Positions 34,170 to 45,162 of a stretch of DNA of 64,000 nucleotides are shown here, piece after piece. The DNA lies in contig SPDT01000004.1 of NCBI GenBank assembly GCA_008477525.1, forward strand, positions 62,001 through 126,000, read 5' to 3'. Below the pieces are notes generated by a model. It did no database searches, was not told where the DNA came from, and saw only the letters and a program-made list of their open reading frames with translations. Origin of the DNA: Hypomyces perniciosus (lineage: Eukaryota > Ascomycota > Sordariomycetes > Hypocreales > Hypocreaceae). The translations under genes were made by a program, and so were the position numbers. Within the stretch, counting starts at the first letter, position 1. Each line of letters starts with the position of its first letter.

Positions 34170-35060
34170 CTAGTTCGCATGGCCCCAGAGAACGCCACCA
34201 TAATTTCCATTTGGGCATTGTCTGTGGTCATCTCCCTGGCACCCACTGTTGCATCCCAAATTGCCTTGATTCACTCCGTTATTGCCGCCCTGGTTCACAT
34301 TGGCAAAGGCCCAGTGGTGGTCGTAATATGAATCACCGCCAGGGCTGCCCGCGCCGGAAGAGCATTGGTAATGAGTCTGGTAGTTCGCATATCCGTTGTG
34401 GTATGACATCAAGGGCTGGTACCAGATTGAATGGCACCCAGATTCTACAAATTTCCACTCACAGGTGCGGGTATCAGTCATGGTAAACGTCTGCCCCCAG
34501 CTGAAGCCGAAGCTGGCTTGGACAGCTTCCGAAAATTTGACATTCAATCCAACGGTCCAGGTTTGGGCGACAGCGAAACTCCAGGCAATCGCCTCCTTGC
34601 ATTCGTCGCAGTAAAAGCAGCTGCCCACCTGATGCCACCCTTGGTACCAGTACCCCCATTCATGTGTATCGTACCACCGCTGGGTCTCATACCAGCAAGG
34701 CGGCGGTGGCCGATCCCGCTTTGTCAGGTTACTGATAAATTCAGCAGATCGGTCGTAGATGACTTCGCCAGGCTGGTATTCAATACTGGTCACTTTGTTC
34801 CGTTTCCGGATTTCATGCAGTTGCTCACGGGTATATAGATTCCGTTTAGCTTCTCTGGTCCCATTAGGGTGTAGGATTTCCGTGATAATGTCCCGGTTGG
34901 GCTGGCGGATGAGTTGACAGATCCGGTCCGTCGTCCCCTCAGTACACGGGATAAACGTGGAATTTTCCGGGGGCCCATTAATACCATCTGATCTCAAAAC
35001 GATCGGGGTAGAAAGGCCAACTGTCACCAAGGACAAGAGCAGGGTACTCTGAAGTATCAT
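34170..35060 (-). CDS. Secreted Trp/Cys-rich protein with Kex2 site
   Basis: 296 residues in one exon. The start MILQSTLLLSLVTVGLSTP is a signal peptide. A pro-region of about 95 residues follows and ends at TKRDRPPPPC, a Kex2 site with a polyproline stretch. The mature part is unusually rich in Trp, Tyr and Cys (CWYETQRWYDTHEWGYWYQG; CFYCDECKE; TCEWKFVESGCHSIWYQPLM) and ends in a Gly/Asn-rich tail. Eight or more Cys suggest a disulfide-stabilised extracellular protein. I do not recognise the family; an effector, antimicrobial or killer-type role is only a guess from the secretion and processing signals. CTATAAAT lies about 120 bp upstream. There are no in-frame lesions. Confidence 0.7.
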   Translation of the reverse strand: MILQSTLLLSLVTVGLSTPIVLRSDGINGPPENSTFIPCTEGTTDRICQLIRQPNRDIITEILHPNGTREAKRNLYTREQLHEIRKRNKVTSIEYQPGEVIYDRSAEFISNLTKRDRPPPPCWYETQRWYDTHEWGYWYQGWHQVGSCFYCDECKEAIAWSFAVAQTWTVGLNVKFSEAVQASFGFSWGQTFTMTDTRTCEWKFVESGCHSIWYQPLMSYHNGYANYQTHYQCSSGAGSPGGDSYYDHHWAFANVNQGGNNGVNQGNLGCNSGCQGDDHRQCPNGNYGGVLWGHAN

Positions 35061-35176
35061 GATAAGAGATGAGAATGACTGGGGACTTTTTCCCTAGACA
35101 ACGAAATGGATATTAAGAGAAAGGAGGTAGGTGAAAGAAGTGACCTGATATAACAGGTAGGAGGATATGCCATTCA

Positions 35177-35184
35177 ATTTATAG
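35177..35184 (-). promoter_or_regulatory. TATA-like box for the secreted-protein gene at 34170-35060
   Basis: CTATAAAT on the minus strand about 120 bp before the ATG. Confidence 0.4.
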
Positions 35185-35559
35185 AGCTAGGGTGGACTAT
35201 CTCTAGGTTTCAGAGACTCCTTTCGACAATAATTCCGACAAAGACAAAATTGGCGCATGTCTTAAAGATTGCAGATCTTTTAGGTTGCGGCCAATGGAAA
35301 GCCAAGATTTATAGGATAGGCAGGGGTTATCCTCGTATTGCTACCTGCAACAAGTTAATTGTTAGTAGATAAATCTACCTTAGCATCAGCTGACATATAA
35401 TCGCCATAATTAACTAGGACTTCAGCAATACTACTTTTATTAGTGGTTATTGTTAGGGATATTGGATTAGGGGCTGCAACACTAAATAACAAGTTATAAA
35501 GCACTTGCTTGAAAAGGGCAAAAACAGACAGGATCTAGGCAGAAACCCGAAGTCAACAC

Positions 35560-36106
35560 AAAGTATCTTCACTTAGTGGTATTAGTGACTTGGTGGTTGG
35601 CCCGTCCAGTTCATAAGATAGGCGGAGTCCTTTATGAGCAACAGAACCGCCTTTATCCGCAAAGGGGATGGGACTAACCTACCGGGCCTCGCCCTCGAGT
35701 GCGGAGCCCTACAAGGATCCCCTATCTCCCCTATCATATCAATGCTCTACTTTAGCCTGATCCTCCGGCTCGGAGACCAACAATCTCGCTTCGGGTACGC
35801 CGACGATATCGCTATACTTATCACGGGCGGATCTACTTGAGAGACAGCCACCCTCGCGCAATAGGCGCTCAATAAGATATTAGAGCGGGGAGCAGAGAAC
35901 GCGGTATCCTTTGACTATAATAAGGCCGAACTACTACACTTTTACTATATAAGGGGCCAGATATATAAAGAAGGCATTATAATGGAAGGAAAACCAGTCC
36001 AGCCTAGTAAGAGTATTTGGTGGCTGGGGGTTTACTTTAATTTGAGACTATCTTTTAAGAAATATGTAGAGACACTTGCGGGCAAGGCGTGTAAGGTCTT
36101 TATTGT
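35560..36106 (+). mobile_element. LINE (Tad1-type) reverse-transcriptase fragment
   Basis: The plus strand encodes CGALQGSPISPIISMLYFSL, then RFGYADDIAILITG (catalytic YADD), and after two stops KSIWWLGVYFNLRLSFKKYV and LAGKACKVF. This is the palm and thumb of a non-LTR reverse transcriptase. The fragment is cut at 36106 by an inverted LINE 3' end; a continuation (SFVVRSAVLPHVYL) appears to resume near 37020. Confidence 0.8.
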
Positions 36107-37016
36107 TTGTTTGTTTTATTATTTACGTCCACTAAGTAAACTAGTTACACAAATCCCTTGTGGGCAATATGATGTCAGGAGCCGGCGGCTTATGCCGCTG
36201 TTCGCTGAGTTTCAATTTACAAAGGAAAAAAGGTCAATCTGGGAGGTATTAATCTGTTTCCGCCGGGGGAGGACCATAAGGGTCCGCTTCCTCCACTAGT
36301 TTCTGGAAAGCCTTGCTTCCTATAGGTCCGAGTAGGTAAAAGAGGGGGGTCTCTCTTAGGGGGATATCTGGGAGGAAGGGCCTAACTATTCTACATTCTG
36401 CGAAGTGGCCTTATCTCCTTAGTTCGCCGCACTTGCAGACAGACTCTCTGTCGTGTCCGAAGCGTTTATGGTATTCCTGGAAATCCCCGTGTCCCGATCT
36501 TTCCGCCAGAAGCCTGTAGAGGATAGGGCGTGGGAGTTTGAGTTCTGGGGGGGAAACTAGGGCCCCGAGTCCCCACCGCTGGTAGCCTTCCGGGGTCTTG
36601 CCGAGCCAATCCCGCTCCCTTACCTCCGCAACTTCTTCTTTGGTCCATCTTCTGATGTGTGTGATCGTAGCCCAGTTCTGTGGCGCGGCGGGTAGGGCCG
36701 CGCCTTGTTTAGCCAAACGGTCGGCTTGTTCGTTGCCCATGATGTCCTCATGTCCTGGGACCCACGAGACGAAGGTCCTGCAGGGCGAGATGCTCTGTGC
36801 TAGTTTCTGGAAGCGTATGTACGCTCCTTGCATGGAGGGGGGGGGGGGGGGGGGGGGGGTTTGCCAAGTAGCCCGTCGACAACCGACGAGTTGTCCAGGA
36901 AGAGGAAGGCTGTTTGAATCGTACGGTCTTCCTCTACGCGTGTAGCCACCAGCTCCATGGCCTTCAGGGCGGCTTGTGCCACACCTCTTCCTGCTATCGG
37001 AATCATAATTAAGTAG
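36107..37016 (-). mobile_element. 5'-truncated LINE inserted in the LINE fragment
   Basis: Left end is a short TTTG tail followed by the family 3' end (..ATTATTTACGTCCACTAAGT..). Read on the minus strand it encodes RNase H (GRGVAQAALKAMELV.., FVSWVPGHEDIMGNEQADRL, LAKQGAALP) and a C-terminal zinc-knuckle-like region (SGHGDFQEYHKRFGH..CKCGELR). A run of 23 G at 36837-36859 within the RNase H coding region shifts the frame and encodes polyproline in one frame. The 5' end is missing. Confidence 0.82.
36837..36859. repeat. Run of 23 G
   Basis: A homopolymer interrupting the LINE RNase H frame; its length may be unreliable in assembly. Confidence 0.9.
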
Positions 37017-37792
37017 TGCCGCAGCCTCTTTTACCCGTTACCTAAGCTTTGTAGTCCGATCGGCCGTGCTACCACACGTCTATTTATAGTTTCCTTGCGG
37101 GTTTGCTTGCGTGGTGTGTATATATATAGTATTTCACTTTGAAAAGAACAATAGGAATAAGTATATCAATTAGTGAAGAAGTATAAGCCTATTAGAAGCC
37201 GGAGACTTTTATTAGAACCTCTCTGCTATATCAATTTTCAAGATAATTCACTTAATTAATTAATAAAGTTTAACAATTATGCTTGATTTAGTAACTGTAC
37301 TAGTATACAAATCGCAGAGACACCACTTATTCATAGCAAAGGCCAAGACCTACATGAGATTAGCGAATGACCCAGTCAGCCCACTGCCCAGCCTTCCTTA
37401 TCAGTATAGGATTGGATTTGATGAATCATGGAGTAATCAATGCAGTTTGGGTATCATTCTTTGAACCAGGCCTAACCTCGGGCCGGAATCTGGAGGTAGG
37501 AGTCCAACATCACGCTTAAACCTCAGTAGCCACTCAGGATTGTCGGCTGCTGTCTAGTTCCAAGGTCATCACTATGGCCAATCTATTAAAAGCTTTCCTT
37601 TTAAAAACTTTAAAGGCACTTACTCGTCAAACTCTAGCCACCGAGCTTAGTACTTGATTTCTTCGTCCATAGGAACATGTTTATTAGGATTCTTTTCAGA
37701 CATTGCCAATGCAACAAACCGAGCCAAGTCGCGAGCAAGGCGGCGATAAGCATTTCCGTCATTTGGAAAGTAAGGTGGCCGCTTGGTAGAAG
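37017..37792. other. LINE continuation and unassigned sequence
   Basis: The first ~80 bp look like the continuation of the reverse transcriptase fragment. The remainder holds no recognisable gene. Confidence 0.35.
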
Positions 37793-40086
37793 TTAATGGC
37801 CCGGGACTCGGGGTGGACGTGATATTACCCAGCCGTGGTAATTCTGGATCTGAGATCTGGGTTGGAAGGCTGGCTCTAGGATATTGCGCAAAAGATGATC
37901 TTTCATCTTCTGGATTTGGCGGATCAACTGGAGCTGTTCCATTACTAGATCCAACTCATCGAAACCGCTCATACCACCCATACCACCAGATTGATCCAGG
38001 AAAAAGCCAGCCTGGTCCACAGAAGCGCGCCCATAGCTACCCAATGCCCCCATAGATACCTCTATTAGCGATAAATGGAAGTTTTGCAGACTAGCAATGG
38101 GCTCATTGTCATGCTCACCGTAAGCCTGGCACAAAGGAAGTAAGGTTTCGAGTGAGCGAGGGAGCCCACCCGACTCTGGAGACATTGACCTAGCGGCTCC
38201 TTGCTTGAACTGTCCTAGCTATTCTGTACAGCTAGATATCAAGCGCAAAAGCCAACTGGCTACAACCTCTGATGGCGCGTTGGACAGCTCTTCAGTCAGA
38301 CGAATGATTCGGGCTGCTTCGGACTGAAGTTGGCTGTCTGAAATTGGACGTCTATGAAGCATTTCATCCACGTAGAAGTCTTGCAATTGACTCTCGACGT
38401 TGCAATTCTGAAATATATTGTCTTTTCCATTGATTCGAAGGCTGGATAATCGACTCTCGGCCTGACCACGTACTGTTTGAAACATCGCACTCTGCATGAT
38501 TTCTGTTAAGGACATTGCAAGATCCCGCAACCATAACAAAGCATCTCCCGCGTCATTGCTCGACAAGAGATCTGCACTGAGAATAATTCGACATGCTTCT
38601 TCTTGTATTTGGGAGTCGCTTGGGGTCCGACCAACGTCGTCCATCTGGTCAATGATCCAATACTGAAGTTCCATCTTTAAAAGCTCATACGCGGTGCTCG
38701 GTGTCCATAGCGTAGCCTTGCCAGCCTTATATGGTAATGGAGAATTCCTTTCATAATGAATCAAATCTGCAAGGCCGGGTCAGCTGTGCGTTTATGCTAG
38801 CAAGAGTCGTCGCGCGCTGCTTTAATCTTACGAGGAAGCGCGTTTTCAAGTGATAATATAATAGAGGGCTCGAATCCCCAGTCGCCTCGCCAGTTTTCTA
38901 TCGTGCTTCCAGTCCTGAAATGTTCCCCTAAATGTTCAACTCTTATCGACTAGTCATCTAGGCAACGGCCGCAAAAGCCGCATCGCGATCGGATCTGAGG
39001 TGCAGATACTTTCCATGAATCAAAGCTATTTCCGGGGATGCTGACGTGATGGACGAGTCGGAGATATTGCATCAAGTGGTCTTTCCTATAAAATGTCCTC
39101 CCCTCCTTTCTCCTGTTGCACAGAGAGAAATTGTGCGACTCAATGTGCGCCGCATCTGGGCTCTCCTTGCCACAGAAGACGCATATCAAGGCGCTCTTGT
39201 CGGTGTTGAATGGCTTGTTTTCTACGGCGTCGGCGTCTTAGACTAGGACGAAGAATCGGAAAGGTTGATGGAGCTATTCCGCTGGCTGAGGAGTGTGTAG
39301 AGGCGATAGAATCATCGCTCGACAGTTCATGATATCTGCTAGCGGAGGACCGGTTGCTCAATGATGCGCTTGAGTTGCCGCCAGAGCACCTTGGAGCGGG
39401 GGAAGCGTATGTCTGTGGTTCCAAAGCAGGGTCTGCTGCATTGATGGCCCTTGAGATGGCTGACGCGGAGGCTGGCTCGTCTTCCGGAGGCGAGTTGGCC
39501 CATATTTAAAGAGGATTCATACTCTCAAAGATTCCCGGAGTCGGATGTCGTGGGGGGATATCTATGCCCGCTGGAGGCTGCTCGCTATATGTGGAAGATG
39601 GCCGAGTAGTTGCTGCAGCTGCTTTCGCACGCCTCCTTGCGTTCGCGAACCAGTTGGTAATTTGTGTCATTTCAAGACCAGTCACGCTACTCAGAGTCTC
39701 TTTCGCCTCTTTACTGGGGTATGGATGATGCTTGTTTGTTGCGTACCAGCGCCTCAGGATCCTGACGGAGTCTTGTGTGATAAGCGGTCGGATTCTGGCT
39801 CGTGGCGAGAATCCGCGGACGGGTTGTTTGAGGCAACTGCATTCCCTTGGCCTTCTGAAAGATAGACCGGTGTATCTTGTATCGTGCCCATTGCGAGCTG
39901 AAGACTCTCTAATGTAGCTAAAGAAGTGTTCTCGGGACGCGGGCTTGCTGTGTGCCCGTATTGCGACGATTCTCCGACAGCTCCGGAGGTCAGGCCTGGC
40001 CCCCAGTCTTCCATATCCCAGTAGAAACTGTAACTATCAACTGTGCCAACGCTTGCCTCGCTTAGATGGTTTTCCGGTATCTCCAT
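37793..40086 (-). pseudogene. Homeodomain plus C2H2 zinc-finger transcription factor, broken
   Basis: From the ATG at 40086 (MEIPENHLSEASVG..) one reads an acidic N-terminus, then in a shifted frame a TALE-type homeodomain (ILRRWYATNKHHPYPSKEAK .. TQITNWFANARRRAKA; about 39600-39770), a Ser-rich linker, a Cys2-His2-like zinc region (ICVFCGKESPDAAHIESHN; C..C..H spacing, 38950-39189), EHFRTGSTIENWRGDWGFEP, and a long C-terminal part (ELLKMELQYWIIDQMDD; EEACRIILSADLL). Homeodomain-C2H2 fusions are a known fungal regulator class. Lesions: a frame change near 39780, TAA at the end of ESMNPL, a frame change before the zinc region, TAG/TAA after CLDD, and TAG at 38219. Some frame changes might be introns, but the in-frame stops are not, so the gene is most likely dead. 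Confidence 0.7.
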
Positions 40087-40891
40087 GTTGAGGAAACTGA
40101 GATAGAATCTTGGTTGGCAATATTCAGCAACAAGTTGGTTGCTTGCTTCTGGCTCAAGTCTTGCACAAGCTTGTAAAGTGTGGGTCGACGACGACAGTAA
40201 GGCGTAGGGCGCAGGTCAGTGGGTCTCTGAGTAGTGGTAGTACTAGTAGTGTAGTGTACTTTTGCTGTATATTCTTGTCAACCCATATAACTGGACTTGA
40301 TGTTCTGATTTATTACCATCAATCGCGGTCAATCTTATTAGAATCATTGAAAGGATTGATATAGACTGACGTTTCACTCGCTTTGATGGGGACAACAAGA
40401 GCCACCACCCCTACAACAACAACTGCGCAGAGATGGCAGCATTCAGCAATGAAACATTCGCATCGGCGACAATGACGAGGCCTGGACACCATCGTAGAGG
40501 CTTCCCGATTGAAGGATCGCACAGTTCCTTCATAGATGTTAACCACAGTTAGGGAGTCATGCAATCGGCTCGATTCCGTCTACCCTCATTAGCGAACGGT
40601 TGTATCAGCTCACACACCGTCTGCGCCATTAGAAATCACTGGACCGCCGTCATCGGGATTTCCATTATGGCCATCGCCCGGATTGCGAGCAGCGCGGGAG
40701 ACTGAATAGGTGAGGGTGGACGATATTGTTATAACCCGATACTCCTATGGCCGTATAAAAGGTCTCGGACGGTATGTACCATTGATCAATATAGGACCAA
40801 CGGACTAATCCGATGTTCAAAAGAAGCAATCATTGAAGCATATACCAGATCACCTAGTGATCGACAATATACTTTGTCGAGAGGGAAATGT
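40087..40891. other. Stretch without a recognisable gene
   Basis: Upstream region of the broken regulator gene. No domain recognised in the short frames. Confidence 0.4.
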
Positions 40892-41070
40892 ATGCACACA
40901 CACACACGCACACGCACACACAAACCACACCCAAGCAAACTTATAGGTAGGGCGTACGGTAGCACAGCTAATAGAACCATGAAGCGGCTGGAGATAATAC
41001 ATAAAAGACACTGGAGATCATTTGATCATGATGCCGACAGCCAGATTGAACAATCTCTGGCTCCGTAGGT
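40892..41070. repeat. Dispersed repeat with CA tract, copy 2
   Basis: (CA)n start and the same ~150-bp body as 32878-33050. In both places a gypsy-like LTR fragment lies close by, so the two repeats probably moved or were copied together. Confidence 0.65.
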
Positions 41071-41194
41071 TTCTAGAGCCTATAACTGATAGGTTAGGGT
41101 TAAAGAGTTGAAGGAGAAGAATGTTGATGTGTATTAAACTAAGACTACTTGCTTATCTTTTATAGCTAAAAAGAAAAGATGCATGTGTGTTGGG

Positions 41195-41465
41195 CATGTC
41201 AGTTAGTCCCAACAAAATATCTAGATAATTGAGGACACAAAATCATAAAAGAAGTAGTTACGTCTTCTGATGATCAAGGAAATTTCCTTTGTATATATAC
41301 AACTGGCTTGTCACTCATTTCGTATAGTTATTTAAACAGTCGTTAATATCATTATTTACCTGAATCCACCAGTTCTATAAGATAGTGACTACATAACCCT
41401 GCTCAGTATTTATCCCTAACCTCTCTGCCAATATAAACCCACGAACCTCGGTTTATCCGTCACAG
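41195..41465 (-). mobile_element. Fragment of the gypsy-like LTR, partly RIP-damaged
   Basis: Reverse-oriented copy of the LTR family: CCTTTGTATATATACAACTG, CCCTGCTCAGTATTTATCCC and ACGAACCTCGGTTTATCC are recognisable. About 20 bp near the end are missing before GTCACA. Confidence 0.75.
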
Positions 41466-41643
41466 TTAATGTGCCGCATCAGTCGCATATGCAGGGATAA
41501 CCAAACTAGGGCATAGCTTAGTTCCTTACTTACACATCAGCCTATAACAACTGCCGGCGCTACTAATAGGGTCTACCCCCCCTGATATATGCAGTGGACT
41601 GCGTAGTTTACATGCCTGCGTTGCGGGGGATAGGCCTCATTAC

Positions 41644-42599
41644 GTGCCTAACTTCATCCAATACACAGATTCCCCAGTAAGTATTCGTTTAGCTCGCCAC
41701 GCAAAAACCACGAGATCTGCCTTAACATATACTCACTTACCTGTTATTTGCTATAGCGAAGACCACGACCACGACCTCCTCGGGCGTCATTGTCCTCTAC
41801 GACATCGCCCACAGGCCCCCCGTAGCGGAGTCGTGCTGCTCGTCAAGCCCGTGGAAGAGCCGGCTTGCGCTCAACTTCAAGGGCGTTCCGTACTCGACGT
41901 CGTGGGTGGGCATGCCCGACATCTCGATAGTGCGCCGCGGCCTTAGCGAGCCTGTCACTCGCAAGTTTGCCGACGGCACTGATTTCTACACCCTCCCTGT
42001 GATCCAAGATACTGCCACGGACGCCACTGTCGGCGACTCCTTCGATATCGCCGTCCACCTGCAGCGCACATATCCCGACTCGGGCGCCAGCGACTTGTTC
42101 CCAGCCCAGACCCTCGACTATACCTTTGTGCAGACTTTCGGCTTCTCCGCGCCTCTGTCGGAGCGCAGAGATGGTGGCTTTCCCGAGTATGCCCGTTTCA
42201 ATACAAACGTTAATGCGGCCTTCAGCACCCACGTTCCGCTCATGGTTGGCGGACTGCCGCTTGATCCGGCCACCACTGAGGAAACCAAGGCCGAATTCGT
42301 CCGTCGTGCCGGCGTCAGCTCTTGGGATGATTTCGCCTTGACCGGCAAGGCGCGCGAGAAGGTCACGGAATCCTTTCGGGGCATACTGGGCGATCTGGCC
42401 AAGCTGTTCCTCGAGAATACCGACGGGCCTTTTCTGCTAGGGCAGCGGGCCAGCTATACGGATTTCGTTGTCGGCGCTTGGTTGCGGATAGCATAGGTGA
42501 CTTTGCCTAAGCTGGAGTGGGAGGAGGTGAGACGCTGGCATAGCGGTGTTTTTGGGCGGCTGCACGACGCGCTGGAGACATACGCCGAGGTAAAATAAG
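41644..42599 (+). pseudogene. Glutathione S-transferase-like gene with a premature stop
   Basis: The main exon begins after CTATAG at 41756 and reads VIVLYDIAHRPP.. then PWKSRLALNFKGVPYSTSWV, VTRKFADGTDFYTLPVIQD and VGDSFDIAVHLQRTYPDSGA, the thioredoxin-fold N-domain of fungal GSTs. The C-terminal helical domain follows and ends FLLGQRASYTDFVVGAWLRI, then TAG at 42494-42496. The same frame continues after the stop with LPKLEWEEVRRWHSGVFGRL..ETYAEVK to 42599, clearly the missing C-terminus. A short first exon with a good donor (41644-41676) does not join in frame and lacks an ATG. The enzyme would conjugate glutathione to electrophiles. The loss is small and could be recent. Confidence 0.78.
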
Positions 42600-43550
42600 G
42601 GGTTGAGTCGCAAGTCTGCGCAAGACCATATAAGCGAGCATTCCATATCATAAGGCTATCCTAGGCGGGCCATATCCATATTGGAAAGTTGAGTTCGAAT
42701 AGCTCTTATAAGTATGCTCGTTGGATAATAAATATAATGCATTAGCTAAAGGTACAGTAGAAGCCGAAATGAGTGTCCGCATTTTGTATATATAGAAAGT
42801 TTCCAGGCACAGACCATGCTTCTAGTTTCCGTAGCCGATACTTTTATGAACACAGCCTAATCGTGCTCTGTTAATGTTTACCTAATATTACGTTAGACTA
42901 ATTCGCCATTATCATATAAAAAAGGAACGGCAAGAAACAGTCGAAAGCCACTATAAACTCTTTGTTAATAGAAAAATTTTAGGTCTATAAGTGCTATGTT
43001 TTAAAGTTGCTGTCTCTGACTTTTAGGAGTAAGAAGGATCAATATCCCAATTTACAACACTAAAAAAGCCACAAATGGCTTTGTTAGGCTAATGTTAGAG
43101 AACAACGCCAAGTTTTATTGTATTGTAGTGGCTACAGCAGGCGGCAGTCTGGTCCGTGCCCAGAGACTTTCTAAAGACGCAAATAGCGGACACTGGTTTC
43201 GGCCGCTACTGTACGGTGGCACAGCCAATATTTGCAAAAGGTGCAAATGGCCATTTTGGCAAGTTGGGAAAACCGCCAAATCACTAAATAAATTACCCAT
43301 TCTACTGAAATATAGTACATTGGCTATTGAATTCTAGTATATTAGCGTTAATATACATATAATCTCTTGAATCTACTTTTAGAGCTGCTTTTGAGAATAC
43401 TTTTTCTTACTCTATATTTCCTATAACTATATTGACTTGCCCTTTTAGGGGCCGACTTTCAAGCGATTACCCCATAAAGTCGACCTCTGAAAGATGAAGC
43501 TGATGAGTCAATATTCTTTTATTCTTTTAAATGCGCTCTTAATATATTTT
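42600..43550. other. AT-rich stretch without a recognisable gene
   Basis: Nothing coding recognised. Confidence 0.4.
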
Positions 43551-43951
43551 GGCCTGTGCTATCAAGCATCCAAGGTTGGCTAACGAGCATCCAAATAGTG
43601 GATACGTGGCTGGTGACCCTAACCCTACCGATGCTGGATACACAGCCCTAACCCTAACCAATAATATATTCCCATGCGGGGGGGCTCGCGCCGCCCCCCT
43701 AGACCCCCGGAAGCTAACCCTAACCCTAGCCCCATAACCTATTTTAATGAGATTAAATTATAAAAACAGTATATTATATTTAGAAAATTCTTCTTTATAA
43801 TATATACTTATTACACCTTTATAATATAAAAGCTGTTTAAAAATATATTAAAAACTGTTTTTCTTTACCGAAATCGGCCACAAACCGTATTATATGGCCC
43901 GCTTTTTATGGATACTTGTTAGCCAACCTTGGATGCTTGATAGCACAGGCC
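43551..43951. mobile_element. MITE-like element with 34-bp terminal inverted repeats
   Basis: GGCCTGTGCTATCAAGCATC..GGTTGGCTAAC at 43551 is repeated in reverse complement ending at 43951. The flanks TATATTTT (left) and TATATTTA (right) match in seven of eight bases, as an hAT-type 8-bp target duplication would. The 400-bp body has no coding frame but carries three clusters of CCCTAA-type repeats (43618-43735) and a GC-rich block. Confidence 0.75.
43618..43735. repeat. Interstitial telomere-like CCCTAA repeats
   Basis: Three short clusters, ACCCTAACCCTACC, AGCCCTAACCCTAACC and CTAACCCTAACCCTAG, separated by GC-rich sequence, all inside the MITE-like element. A further TTAGGGTTA lies at 44041 in a small palindrome. 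Confidence 0.8.
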
Positions 43952-45162
43952 TATATTTATACGAAGTACGTAAAGGTGCTTTTGAATAAAGCGATACATG
44001 CTATATTAAACTTATGGCTTAATGCACTATAACCTTTCGGGTTAGGGTTATAATACAGTGCGAATTGCTAAAATATGGGATTTTTGCTGATTTTGCGACC
44101 GTATAAAGGTGTAAAATTTGCTTGGCCGTGCTGATGTAATACCTACAGGTCCCGTGAAATTTAAAACCATCAATAATACCCGTGTGCCTATTAGATCCCG
44201 AATGCTAGGTATTATTGACTACCTAGGTAAAATTAGTGAAGTACAGACCCGCGAACCTATTGGGACCCGACCACTGCCGTGTTACAACGTCAAATGTTTT
44301 GTTTTTATGGGTGGATATTTAAGTAATAATAGAGAAACAGGACATCTCAACCGCTTCATGCCTCTATCAACATGCACCTTACCCTCAACAAGTCGAAAAT
44401 CGTCTCTAGCAAGTCTGTGTAATGACCTGTAAATCTGCACACATTCGTTGCTAAATGAAATGTAAATCCAGCTCCTTCACAGATCATGACGTATGTATAA
44501 ATTGACGATCAAAGGTTCGCTGTAGTTCGTTCTAATCGTACGAGTAGTAATCAGAACTGTATCGCAAGGGTACTAATGTTGTTGTGGTTTGCCCGGTTCA
44601 GGCACTATTCAGGCGCTACTCAGGCGTTAGTATTGTGTTAAAGCAGCGCCAGCTCAGGAATCTGAATGAGGAAGGAAATTCTTGATGTTGGGATTCGGAC
44701 GGTACATTGGTCTATTGGTAGTAGTGTTGCTCATGCCCAATCCAGCCCGGTACCCCAGGCCTGTGTGGAATCACTTTGACTCCTTTTATCTGATACTAAC
44801 TAACGCGAAACGCCTATAGGGGGTTCCAAGAAAAACCGTCAGAGGCACTTGGACTCCGTCGCTATTACAGAGAGTGAAGAAGTTGTGGTATGTAACTGGG
44901 ATGAATGAGGCACGAAGTGAGAGCCACTGCGATGACTGCATTAATCTCTGAAGGTCCCCAAGTTTCCTAGGCCCCCTTGCATCTGGTCACCTGATGAATC
45001 TCGTGCAATTCCATTCGTCTGGATCCCTGGCAAACACAAAGATCCCAGTATTCCATCGTATCTAGCCAGAATTGTTACCGAACATAGCACGGAACCCCCG
45101 AGAAAAATTTGGGAATATTGCCAACGTAGCCTTGATGGCCTGGTTCCAACGGATCAAAAAAA
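43952..45162. other. Stretch without a recognisable gene
   Basis: Contains an imperfect palindrome around 44023-44063 (GCACTATAACC..GGTTATAATACAGTGC) carrying a telomere-like motif. No coding pattern. Confidence 0.4.

Noticed and set aside
36800..37006. Polyproline protein segment
   Set aside because: It is the translation of the 23-G run inside LINE RNase H, not a separate gene.
43618..43735. True telomere or chromosome end
   Set aside because: Only short CCCTAA clusters, separated by other sequence and lying inside an element with inverted ends; unique sequence continues on both sides.
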